The notes beneath the pieces were generated by a model that did no database searches, was not told the DNA's origin, and saw only the letters and a list, made by a program, of their open reading frames with translations. Shown here piece after piece: positions 18,046 through 26,224 of a stretch of DNA of 64,000 nucleotides. The number at the start of each line of letters is the position of its first letter. The first letter of the stretch is position 1. Source of the DNA: Oleidesulfovibrio sp047973035 (GTDB taxonomy: Bacteria > Desulfobacterota > Desulfovibrionia > Desulfovibrionales > Desulfovibrionaceae); the NCBI RefSeq assembly GCF_047973035.1, contig NZ_JBKEBF010000035.1:1-64000 (forward strand). Reading direction: 5' to 3'. The position numbers and the translations under genes are program-made.

Positions 18046-21000
18046 ACAGAAATCCCAACTCCTGCTGGGCGTCACACGGTCAAAGGCCAAGATGCTCGAG
18101 TACAGTGTTCCTGAAGAGCATCACATCAAGATCACTCAAGATCCGGCCAAGCTCTTCACTATCTCGATTGGTTTGCTGGGCGATCTTGCCGCCGCTATCA
18201 ACCGGGACGAGCCAGATCCCGATTCCCTCTCGGAGCTGAGAACCAATCTGCTGTTTTCCGCCCGCTTTTTCGACTCCTACCTCCAATCAAAGCTGAACGA
18301 GACACTTGATCCATACCTCGTGCTTCTGGGCTCCGCCTCCTATTACCTATGCGATCTTCCCGGAAGCGCGTCGGTATTGGCGAAGCGTATCGATGGCGAC
18401 TGCCCGGATCTGGATGGCGATGGTTTAGAAGATCTGTTGCTCTGGTTGCTGCAGGCCGATCTGGGGACCTATTTTGATGGAGCCGAGGGACCATTCGGCG
18501 AATTCATCGACGGGATTTCAAAATGGATTCTCCAGTTTTTCGAGGATGGGAATGGCGAAGAAAATCTTCTCGATTTGGCCACGAAGCTGAGGGACGCCGT
18601 CTATGAGTTCGGCACCCCAAGGCAGCTTCTATTTGGTGATGTGATCGTGGCCGTTCTGAGGAAAAAGCTGGAGAATTCCGCCTGGAAGGCTTTGCCGTCA
18701 TATTCCGGGTTGCCTCGCGACAAATGGCTCCATGCGCTGCAAAAGGATTCGTTCATCAAGGAACTCTGGCCTGCGCAACACCTTTTGGGCAAGGCTGATG
18801 TTCTCAAAGGCGAGTCTGCCATCGTTCAAATGCCCACCAGCGCTGGCAAAACGAAGGCAACGGAGCTGATCCTCCGAAGTGCGTTTCTGGCCGACCGCGT
18901 GTCACTGGCCATCATCATCGCCCCGTTCCGGGCGCTGTGCCATGAGATCAAGAACAGCCTCGTCGAGGCGTTCCACAACGAAACCACCAAGGTGGATGAA
19001 TTATCCGATGCCCTACAGACCGACTTCGAGATTGCCGAACTCTTGGGACACCAACAGATCCTGGTCGTAACCCCCGAGAAGCTGCTCTATGTCCTTCGGC
19101 ATGCTCCGGAGCTGGCTGCCCACGTTGGCCTGCTGGTTTTTGATGAGGGCCACCAGTTCGACAGCGGCACCCGAGGCATCACATACGAGCTGCTTCTGAC
19201 GTCGCTCCGCTCCATGATTCCTGAAGGAACCCAGAAGGTCCTGATCTCAGCGGTCATCAGCAACGCCGAGGCTGTTGGAGAATGGCTGAACGGGGAACCC
19301 AATGTCGTCGAAGGCACAACCCTGATTCCGACTTTCAGGTCGGTCGGGTTCGCGAGCTGGCTCGATCAGTTGGGAAGGATCGAGTACGTCGACAGCCGTG
19401 ACGCCGAACAAGGTGAGTTTTTCGTTCCGAGGGTGATTGAAAGATTCAATCTCGGAAGGAAGAAGCGGGAAAGGACGGACCGTTTTTTCCCTGAAAAGAC
19501 AGACGGGCAGGCTATCGCACTTTACCTCGGTCTAAAATTGGTCCCGAATGGCAGTATCGCTGTTTTCTGCGGAAGAAAGTCGACAGCGGCCAGCGTCTGC
19601 GAGAAGGCCGTCGATATTATCGAGCGTGGCGCACCCCTGGCCCTGCCGTCAGACTTTTCAGACGCCCAGGAAGTTGCGCGGCTGACACATCTGCATGTCG
19701 AGAATCTTGGCGCTGACGCCCCGGCGTCCCAGAGTGCGGCACACGGCATTTTCTCCCATCATGGCAATACGCCGCATGGTATCCGGCTGGCGGTGGAGCA
19801 TGCCATGCGCGACGACCTTGTGCGATTCGTTGTTTGCACATCCACCTTGGCGCAGGGCGTAAACCTTCCGATTCGATACCTCATCGTGACCAGTGTCTAC
19901 CAGGGCATGGAGCGCATCAAGGTTCGCGATTTCCACAACCTCATTGGCCGAGCGGGTCGAGCCGGGATGCATACCGAAGGCAGCATCCTGTTTGCAGACC
20001 CGGTGATCTATGACAAGCGAAAGGCTCGTAACGACAAATGGCGCTGGGATCAGGTGAAAGAACTTCTGGAGCCACGCAATTCTGAGCCATGCATCAGCAA
20101 TCTTCTATCGATCTTCGATCCCATCAAGAGCGATGACGAGAAATACACCATCACCATGGAGGCACTGGATTTTGCCAAGGCCTATATCGACGATCCTGAT
20201 GAAATTGCCAAGCTGGCTGCCGGGATAGCCGCACGACATGGAGACAAAAATTTCTCCCGAGACGGTGTCGAGCGGCAAATCGCCTGGAGAATCAGCCTGA
20301 TCTGTGCCGTCGAGAACTTCCTGCTATCTCATTGGGATGAATCTGAAAATGGTCTTTCGGAAGCTGATGTGATCCGCCTGGCCGAAGGGACGCTGGCTTT
20401 TTTCCTGGCTGATGATCAGAAAAAGGAGCATATCCGCGAGTTGTTTCAGCTTCTCGCTGGGAACATCTCTGCAAACATCACAGATCCGGCTCGCCGTAAA
20501 ATCTATGGCCGGACGCTTTACGGTATTCAAGATGCCCAAGCCATCGAGGGATGGGTCCAAACCAACGCCGACAGTCTGCTTACGATTGTTGATGAAACAG
20601 ACGCGCTCGATCTTGCCTGGCCATTGCTTACCCGGCATATCAACAGTGGCGTATTCACCAAGTTCGATAAGCCGGAGGTGCTAAAAGAAATCGCACATGG
20701 GTGGATCAGTGGAAAGCCCTTCAGCGATCTCCTGAAAATCATCCGTAAGCGAAAAGCCAAGATGATATGGGGCACCCGCCGGAGGGAGTTCAAAATCGAT
20801 CATGTCGTCGATGTCTGCGAAGGGACGCTCGCTTATGACGGAGCGCTCGTTGTAGGCGCTGTGTGTGAATTCATCGAAACCCTCGACCAAGATGGCACTG
20901 GAGACCTGATCAATCGTCTGCAGCTTTTTCAAAAGCGCCTGAAATATGGTCTGCCGACCGAAACCACCATTGCCCTTTACGAGCTTGGCTTTTCGGACCG

Positions 21001-21157
21001 CGTCATTGCTCAGGACCTCGCCGCATCCTTGAACCTGGCAGCGACCCAGAAGAAGGATCTCGTGAAGGCGCTGAAAAAGGATCAGGACGGAGCCAGGGCG
21101 GTGATGGAGAAATACCCAAGCTATTTCCAGGAGCGAATGAATGAACTCCTGCAATAG
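18035..21157 (+). CDS. hamB: Hachiman helicase HamB
   Basis: 1040 aa SF2 helicase. Walker A PTSAGKT at 267-273, the box DEGH at 370-373, LISAVISNAEAV as motif III region, and motif VI GRAGRAG at 638-644 place it with Ski2-like DEAD/DEAH helicases. With DUF1837 directly upstream this is the HamB subunit of Hachiman, in which the helicase is thought to sense damaged or phage DNA and release the HamA nuclease. ATG at 18035 lies inside the end of hamA with AGGAGGG upstream. The reading frame is intact over its full length, unlike hamA, so the helicase could still be made without an active nuclease. Confidence 0.92.
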   Translation: MRPEQKSQLLLGVTRSKAKMLEYSVPEEHHIKITQDPAKLFTISIGLLGDLAAAINRDEPDPDSLSELRTNLLFSARFFDSYLQSKLNETLDPYLVLLGSASYYLCDLPGSASVLAKRIDGDCPDLDGDGLEDLLLWLLQADLGTYFDGAEGPFGEFIDGISKWILQFFEDGNGEENLLDLATKLRDAVYEFGTPRQLLFGDVIVAVLRKKLENSAWKALPSYSGLPRDKWLHALQKDSFIKELWPAQHLLGKADVLKGESAIVQMPTSAGKTKATELILRSAFLADRVSLAIIIAPFRALCHEIKNSLVEAFHNETTKVDELSDALQTDFEIAELLGHQQILVVTPEKLLYVLRHAPELAAHVGLLVFDEGHQFDSGTRGITYELLLTSLRSMIPEGTQKVLISAVISNAEAVGEWLNGEPNVVEGTTLIPTFRSVGFASWLDQLGRIEYVDSRDAEQGEFFVPRVIERFNLGRKKRERTDRFFPEKTDGQAIALYLGLKLVPNGSIAVFCGRKSTAASVCEKAVDIIERGAPLALPSDFSDAQEVARLTHLHVENLGADAPASQSAAHGIFSHHGNTPHGIRLAVEHAMRDDLVRFVVCTSTLAQGVNLPIRYLIVTSVYQGMERIKVRDFHNLIGRAGRAGMHTEGSILFADPVIYDKRKARNDKWRWDQVKELLEPRNSEPCISNLLSIFDPIKSDDEKYTITMEALDFAKAYIDDPDEIAKLAAGIAARHGDKNFSRDGVERQIAWRISLICAVENFLLSHWDESENGLSEADVIRLAEGTLAFFLADDQKKEHIRELFQLLAGNISANITDPARRKIYGRTLYGIQDAQAIEGWVQTNADSLLTIVDETDALDLAWPLLTRHINSGVFTKFDKPEVLKEIAHGWISGKPFSDLLKIIRKRKAKMIWGTRRREFKIDHVVDVCEGTLAYDGALVVGAVCEFIETLDQDGTGDLINRLQLFQKRLKYGLPTETTIALYELGFSDRVIAQDLAASLNLAATQKKDLVKALKKDQDGARAVMEKYPSYFQERMNELLQ

Positions 21158-21271
21158 AAATCCAGATCATCGACCCAGGCTATCTCGCGCTCTACTGTTG
21201 GCCATATTGTTGGCGGACCGCAGAGCCCACGGCAGTTCTCTGGGAAAGCTCGCATTTCCCCAGGAGTGGGC

Positions 21272-22657
21272 ATGAATCAGCAGACGCAGCCATCACCAAG
21301 AGAGCATCATTTCTACGTTGCGATAGCCAAGTTCCTTTTCCACCATCCGGAGCATGGCATGGTGTCGGTGGGGGACCCGATCAAGATCAAGGATGCAGAG
21401 CGGTACGGGCTCAGCCCGCTCATACTTTATGGATTGACCGTTGCCGGGTTGCCCATCCGGTGGATGACCTTCTCTCCAGTCGCTCAGCCCAGGCCCCTCC
21501 GGGATGTCCTTATGGATGCGTGGCGAAACGCCGAGGGCTTGCGTGGCCGACCGGACATCCTGCGGATAAACCGCCACATCGCGACGGCCAGCCCTGAACT
21601 GGTAGGGGAAATGGCAAAAATCGGTGTCCGGGTCGAGGTCGCCGATGCCAAGGAGAAATCCCTTCCAGCTTCCCTGCGCTCAGCCCAGGACTCCAGCCGG
21701 TGGTTGCTGAGGAAGCACGATGGAAATGACCGATCTCTTACCGGGTCCATACAGGCCCTTTGCCGGTACGCTCAAGTTGACCACGATTTTCGTGTCAGGG
21801 ATGGCCACAGGGGCGTGAATAGCCGCGAGGTTGAAGACAGAATCCAGCAGTGGTTGACCTTACCGACACAATTGCCGGTGTTAACGGTGACCGGTGGACT
21901 TGATTGGGAACCCGGTCCATGGCTGTCATCCTGGGAGACATCTCTGCCGCCAGACCAGCCCCGTTATTTCAACCACGATGGGTTTGATGGCAGTACCTGG
22001 CTGCTGACGGGAGAGAAAGCACCGGAGGAAATCGTCGAGGATGATGATTTCTGGGCCGACAGTGACTATGACAACGCGGCCGGGATCGCCAAGAACCTCG
22101 TGGCGTGCTGGCCCAATTCACCTGCAGAAATTGCCACGTGTGCCGGGATCACCCTGCGGGAACTTCAATGGTTCACTTCGGGGAAGGCGTCCCTTGACCG
22201 GCATGCGCGTTTTGACCTGGAAGCCTTGCTCGGCATCGAATACGACGAAAGCATGGGCAGATATGTAGAGGCCGGGCCTTATGTCCTGGTGGCCCACAAA
22301 CCACTGGCCCTCAAGGAAGTCTATGAAGGCATTTCCGGCGGTGGAGATGCATGCCCCTGTGAGATTGTCCCTCGTCAGGGAGTCGCCGATCCAAGCTGGC
22401 GATACGTGTTGATCAACACTTATGGAGAGCCCCCGAGCATTGTGATGGCACCTCGCGGAGCAAAAATCACGGAGCGCCTTCCTGAGCTGCTTATGAATTA
22501 TGGAGGTATCAAGACTGTCGCCCCGGAGTTCTACCGGGATGTCGTTTCTACCTGCGCCCGGGCCTGCCGCGAACCTGCCTCCAACATCCCGGAGATGAAG
22601 GACTTCGTGAAACGCTACGAAGCGCAGTGGGCAGATTGCGCCTGGCAGCCGGAGTGA
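21272..22657 (+). CDS. Protein of unknown function, downstream of Hachiman
   Basis: 461 aa from ATG 21272, five bases after AGGAG; an in-frame GTG at 21266 overlaps that SD and is unlikely. I do not recognise the family. Seen: an acidic linker (EEIVEDDDFWADSDYDNAA, about residues 250-270), then SPAEIATCAGITLRELQWF followed by a short basic segment near residues 285-320, which resembles a Cro/C1-type HTH, and a soluble alpha/beta C-terminus ending in PEMKDF. No signal peptide or membrane segment. It lies 114 bases after hamB on the same strand, with the same GC-rich composition, and 36 bases before the next unknown gene. It may be cargo of the mobile element rather than part of Hachiman. Confidence 0.7.
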   Translation: MNQQTQPSPREHHFYVAIAKFLFHHPEHGMVSVGDPIKIKDAERYGLSPLILYGLTVAGLPIRWMTFSPVAQPRPLRDVLMDAWRNAEGLRGRPDILRINRHIATASPELVGEMAKIGVRVEVADAKEKSLPASLRSAQDSSRWLLRKHDGNDRSLTGSIQALCRYAQVDHDFRVRDGHRGVNSREVEDRIQQWLTLPTQLPVLTVTGGLDWEPGPWLSSWETSLPPDQPRYFNHDGFDGSTWLLTGEKAPEEIVEDDDFWADSDYDNAAGIAKNLVACWPNSPAEIATCAGITLRELQWFTSGKASLDRHARFDLEALLGIEYDESMGRYVEAGPYVLVAHKPLALKEVYEGISGGGDACPCEIVPRQGVADPSWRYVLINTYGEPPSIVMAPRGAKITERLPELLMNYGGIKTVAPEFYRDVVSTCARACREPASNIPEMKDFVKRYEAQWADCAWQPE

Positions 22658-22693
22658 ACCTGTCTGGTTGAGTCACAGCGCGGAGATTGATCA

Positions 22694-23128
22694 ATGGAAA
22701 CGGCAGATACGCCATTCGAGCAGAAAAAATTGGGTCGCAAGCATATCAATAGCTTCGCCAGCGGCATCGCTCATATGTTTGCCTGCTCGGCTCAGCATTA
22801 TGCCTGGCTGGCATACCACCACCGGTTACCGATGGTGACAATTGACCTCCTGGAACTGCGAATTGAACCCGCTGATTTCGACATTGAGAGGAACCGGATT
22901 CTTGCCGGGATGTGTCAGAGAACGCTCTTCAGAAACTTCGAGCAATTGGCACCACCTGGAGCTGTAGCCACGGCCGTTCTTTCTGCCCACTTCGGGATCG
23001 ATGACTATTCAGAGGACGGCCGTTCTGCCTCGATTGGCAGATCCGTTTTCACCGTGATCCTGACCGATGACCGAGGCAAGGAGTGGCGTGTTGACCATGC
23101 TGAGGAGCGGATGCTGATCCAATCTTAG
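22694..23128 (+). CDS. Small protein of unknown function at the end of the defence island
   Basis: 144 aa, no recognised domain. The N-terminus has a helical segment with paired His and aromatic residues (IAHMFACSAQHYAWLAYHHRL), followed by a charged region and a beta-rich end (FTVILTDDRGKEWRVDHAEERM). No signal peptide; the helix is too polar for a convincing membrane span. GC-rich like the genes upstream, and very probably co-transcribed with the 461-aa gene given the 36-base gap. It is the last gene before the composition drops, so it marks the right edge of the island's cargo. Confidence 0.6.
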   Translation: METADTPFEQKKLGRKHINSFASGIAHMFACSAQHYAWLAYHHRLPMVTIDLLELRIEPADFDIERNRILAGMCQRTLFRNFEQLAPPGAVATAVLSAHFGIDDYSEDGRSASIGRSVFTVILTDDRGKEWRVDHAEERMLIQS

Positions 23129-23237
23129 CAAGGCAGGTCTGGCCAATTCGATTCCCGTTTTGGGAACCGAACCGGCGTCCGAAAACCGGATTCGAAGTTG
23201 TTGCGGCTCAGCGCCAGGTATCCGGTTTTACTGCAAA

Positions 23238-23262
23238 CCCGTCACCCTCGTCCGGTGACGGG
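23238..23262 (+). terminator. Hairpin after the last island gene
   Basis: CCCGTCACC and GGTGACGGG form a perfect 9-bp stem with a 7-base loop, 110 bases after the last island gene. It is followed by GAAATC rather than a U-run, so termination strength is doubtful. Confidence 0.4.
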
Positions 23263-23418
23263 AAATCAGGGGAGAAATTCGTTTCTCTGGTCGGGTTGTC
23301 GGGAAGTGGTTGCGTGAGATGACTTCGGCGTTTATTATCAAGGAGTTACGAGGGGCGCGGGCTTTGAGACTGTTTTGTTGTAGGTCGTCGTTCCCTCCAC
23401 CAATACCCTGTTTCTAGA

Positions 23419-23452
23419 AGTCCCCCGACATATCACGATGTGTCGGGGGACT
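23419..23452 (+). terminator. Strong intrinsic terminator before the integrase
   Basis: AGTCCCCCGACA and TGTCGGGGGACT form a perfect 12-bp stem with a 10-base loop, followed by TTGGTTTTC. It should stop transcription from the island. The stem contains the same AGTCCCCC word that recurs upstream of the integrase, so it may double as an integrase arm site. Confidence 0.65.
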
Positions 23453-23526
23453 TTGGTTTTCAAGGGTTTCCTGTCTCAACTTGTCTCTTGTAGTGTCCCT
23501 GTGTATCATACCAGCTCAGGCAAAAC

Positions 23527-23575
23527 GGGGGGACATTGGGGGGACAAAAAAGTCCCCCTAGCAAAAAGTCCCCCC
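23527..23575. repeat. GGGGGAC/GTCCCCC repeats upstream of the integrase gene
   Basis: Two copies of GGGGGGAC (23527-23534, 23538-23545) face two copies of GTCCCCC (23552-23558, 23568-23575), and the same word forms the arms of the hairpin at 23419-23452. Short repeated words close to a tyrosine integrase start are typical of arm-type binding sites, which is my reading here; an operator for the int promoter is the alternative. Confidence 0.45.
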
Positions 23576-23598
23576 AGACAAATAGCACGGGGGCTGCC

Positions 23599-24609
23599 AT
23601 GCTGACAGAAATAAAAATTAAGCAGCTTAAACCAGAAGAAAAGCGGAAACGATACTTTGATGGTCATGGTCTCTATTTAGAGGTGCATCCAAATGGAAAA
23701 AGGTATTGGCGGTTAAAATATCGCTTTGATGGAAAAGAGAAGCAGCTTTCAATAGGTGTTTACCCTGCGATCTCTCTAAAGCAGGCCAGAAGTGCCCGTG
23801 GCAGTGCTTTAGACCTGCTTGCAGAAGGTAAAGACCCAAGTGTTGAAAAGAAGAAAAAAAGCCCTTTGGCAATGACCATTGATGCCGGGCCAACTTTTCA
23901 AAAAATTGCACATAACTGGCTGGAACTGAATAAAGAGAAGTGGGCACACTCCCACTACAGAACCGTAATTCAGCGTCTTGAAGGTAATGTTTTCCCATAC
24001 ATTGGGAATCGTTCTATTGCCGAACTAGCACCCGTGGATATTCTGGATACTATCAAAATTATGGAAGCACGTGGTGTACGCGAGTCTGCACATAAAACCA
24101 TGAGCATTTGTTCTCAGGTTTTTCGGTATGCAGTAGCGTCTTGCATCATTGAAAGTGACCCAACCAGAGACTTGCGGGGGGCACTGGCTCCAGTCATTCG
24201 GGGGAACTTTGCCGCTATCACAACTCCCAAAGAAGCTGCCGCACTCATGCGGGCAATATCAGATTATGCCGGTGCGGCAATCACCCAATACGCCCTTTTT
24301 ATGCACGCCTACACGTTCTGCCGTCCCGGCGAAATAAGACAAGCAGAATGGTCAGAGATTGATTTTGATGAGGCAATGTGGGCTATTCCCGCTGAAAAAA
24401 TGAAAATGAAGCGGGAGCATATTGTCCCGTTATCAAAACAGTCCATAGGAATATTGAAAAACGTGCACCTCATATCAGGCCGTGGGCGATACATTTTTCC
24501 TTCACAACGTACTGCTGATCGCCCCATGAGCAGCAACACCGTTAACGCGGCCCTGCGACGGCTGGGTTACATGCTCATCGCTGGGGCGTTCTGTCTCCAT
24601 ACGGATTAG
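23599..24609 (+). pseudogene. Tyrosine recombinase/integrase with N-terminal DUF4102, C-terminus lost
   Basis: The ATG at 23599 begins MLTEIKIKQLKP, the usual start of P4-type integrases; an upstream frame adds only repeat-derived residues. Residues 1-90 are the DUF4102 arm-binding domain (GLYLEVHPNGKRYWRLKY, LSIGVYPAISLKQAR); a core-binding domain and the start of the catalytic domain follow, with the first catalytic Arg in RPGEIRQAEW. Sensible sequence stops at NAALRRLGY (about base 24570); the H-x-x-R box and the Tyr nucleophile are gone, replaced by 13 unrelated residues. The product should be inactive. Composition is AT-richer than the defence island, like the chromosome. Confidence 0.85.
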
Positions 24610-24685
24610 GTCTGTCCTCCTTCGTGCTTGTGAGGCAGACATCTCATATTGCGCTGATTGTCCTACTATTGCATATACTGGCATC

Positions 24686-25204
24686 TTAATACCCCCTAGT
24701 TACAATGACTTTACACCTTCCGGTGGTCAAATCAGATGCGGCTGGGCCTGCAAGGTTACCTGCAACAGCATAATCTCCCATAATCCGACTAACGGCTGTC
24801 TGTACTACGATGTTATCACCAATTCGACCACTGTTAGTACCTTGGGCACTTCCAGCAGTAGAGACATAAATCCAATTAGGTTTTGTCCAATCCGATATAC
24901 GTGGTGAATACAGACGCACATGCGCATCCGTTGCCTCAGATACAGGATAAGGTGTCGGCTGAGTATAATAAGAGTTAACACTAACCTCACTACCATTGCG
25001 GACAGGAAGTATTGCGGTATGATACAGACTGTAGCAATGCACATCAGTAATTACGCCGCCGTACTTTTCCACCCAACCAAGATATACACGCCGTATCGGG
25101 GTGTCTGTGCTGTCATAATGAGTTAGATCAGAAGGATTGTATAAATCCCCTGCTGTAAGGTCAGTTACTTGAATATCTGTAATCGTCCATCTGGTGCCGC
25201 TGTC
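24686..25204 (-). pseudogene. Reverse-strand phage tail-fibre-like fragment
   Basis: Open frame from about 25204 down to the stop at 24686, about 170 codons, with GTG at 25072 as the first possible start but coding-like sequence well upstream of it (TRWTITDIQVTDLTAGDLYN, YDSTDTPIRRVYLGW). The Gly/Ser/Thr/Tyr-rich, low-charge sequence ending in a short beta segment (GRCKVIVTRGY) resembles C-terminal parts of phage tail fibres or collar proteins. It is stranded between two integrase fragments on the opposite strand and its N-terminus is cut off by the second one. Identity as fibre is by sequence character only. Confidence 0.45.
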
Positions 25205-25546
25205 TTATCAAGCACTGAATGTGTTGAAAGCCGCTCAACCTATTTCGGGGCATGGTCGCCTTGTTTTTCCGTCCCTCCGCTCTGCTGCCCGCCCTATGTC
25301 GAACAATACGGCAAATGCTGCTATCCGGCGTATGGCAAAGACGAAATGACGGTCCACGGCTTTCGGGCCATGGCCTCTACGCTGCTGAATGAACAGGGGT
25401 ACGACCCTGACATTATAGAAAGACAGCTTGCCCACGTCGAGACAAACAAAGTTCGAGCGGCTTATCACAGAACGCAATATCTGGATGAACGCCGCAAGGT
25501 GATGCAAGAATGGGCTGACCTGCTGGATAGCCTAGCCGAATCATAG
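25187..25546 (+). pseudogene. C-terminal fragment of a second tyrosine integrase, frameshifted
   Basis: From about 25187 one frame reads HLVPLSYQALNVLKAAQPIS and on to NAAIRRM, homologous to the KQSIGILKN to NAALRRLGY part of the integrase at 23599-24570. Near 25330 the frame changes (about five bases lost from a GTATGG-type repeat) and continues as GKDEMTVHGFRAMASTLLNE, with the H-G-F-R box, then AHVETN and the Tyr nucleophile in AAYHRTQYL, ending at 25546. Because the two pieces share about 45 homologous residues, this is part of a different integrase gene and not simply the missing end of the first one. Confidence 0.75.
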
Positions 25547-25950
25547 CAGCGCCATACCAGTGCAAAGCAAAGCCTTTCACTCGCGTACAAGCAACTCCCC
25601 GCCATTCTAGCTAAAAACACCCCTCAACAAGCCGAAGCAGCGATGCATTTTTCATCACTGGTCGTTGGCTTTGCACTAAAAAAGTATGTAGTCTCCGCAC
25701 GCCCTCTTGCTTTCCGCCTTTTTCGCTCCACATCAGCGTTCTGCATTCTTTGCAATATTTTGCAAAAGCTTGCACAGAGTGCAAAAGCCCCTACTCTGCA
25801 TTAACCCGCGCCATGCCTTATCTCCGGCCCTGTTTGCATGCCCTTCTTTATTGCACAAAAATGATCCAAAAACCGGCAAGGCGGGGGAAGGAGAGTTCGG
25901 ATTTTTCTGGTGGGTGTGGAGATGCAGGAACGTGGCTAGCAGGAAGCTTC
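25547..25950. other. Gene-free segment with phased TGCA repeats
   Basis: About 400 bases with no credible gene. TGCA occurs at 25742, 25751, 25761, 25771 and 25780, spaced 9-10 bases, within repeats of the form YTTGCA; further TTTGCA words occur on either side. Otherwise only short spurious frames. It precedes the Fic antitoxin promoter. Confidence 0.5.
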
Positions 25951-25951
25951 A

Positions 25952-25980
25952 TTGCTTTTTGTGGCTGTGGGTATTATGAT
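25952..25980 (+). promoter_or_regulatory. Promoter of the antitoxin-fic pair
   Basis: TTGCTT (25952-25957), 17 bases, TATGAT (25975-25980): a good sigma70 match. The antitoxin ATG at 25988 is only 7 bases past the -10, where transcription should begin, so the mRNA would have almost no leader. Confidence 0.5.
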
Positions 25981-25987
25981 ATTTAGT

Positions 25988-26224
25988 ATGAACACCACGA
26001 CACCTAATCAGTGCACTATGAAGAAACGGCCCACAACGCAGCGTGAACAAATGCTGCGCCGCTACAAATTTGCCAAAGCTTCATTTGCTATTGAAGGTCT
26101 TCACCTGTCGCCCGAGATGGCCGCAGCATTTGAACTGTGCATCCAGCTAGAGTGCGATGTCGAGCAAATGACTGCCATGCTGCAGCATACCTTACCCACC
26201 AATGTCACAACGGTACGCGGATAA
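25988..26224 (+). CDS. Fic antitoxin, VbhA-like (class I)
   Basis: 78 aa from ATG 25988. The helix RRYKFAKASFAIEGLHLSPE contains the class I antitoxin inhibition motif (S/T)xxxE(G/N) as S-F-A-I-E-G; in this family the Glu reaches into the Fic active site and blocks ATP placement. A second ATG at 26018 is possible; neither has an SD, which with the promoter position suggests a leaderless message. It overlaps the fic start by 23 bases, the usual arrangement for such pairs. Assignment rests on motif plus neighbour. Confidence 0.75.
   Translation: MNTTTPNQCTMKKRPTTQREQMLRRYKFAKASFAIEGLHLSPEMAAAFELCIQLECDVEQMTAMLQHTLPTNVTTVRG

Larger units (their letters stand above)
23129..23598. other. Gene-free boundary segment between defence island and integrase
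   Basis: 470 bases without a credible gene. It holds two perfect hairpins (23238-23262 and 23419-23452), a stretch CCCTCCACCA (23388-23397 region) that looks like a CCA-type RNA end but has no T-arm before it, and four GGGGGAC/GTCCCCC copies just before the integrase start. GC content falls across it. This is where an attachment site would be expected. Confidence 0.55.

Noticed and set aside
23380..23397. CCCTCCACCA as the 3' end of a tRNA or tmRNA
   Set aside because: No TTCGA-type T-loop or matching acceptor strand lies before it. At most it is a fragment of an attachment core.
23599..25546. A single integrase gene split by one clean insertion
   Set aside because: The two pieces share about 45 homologous residues, so a simple insertion into one gene cannot give this arrangement.
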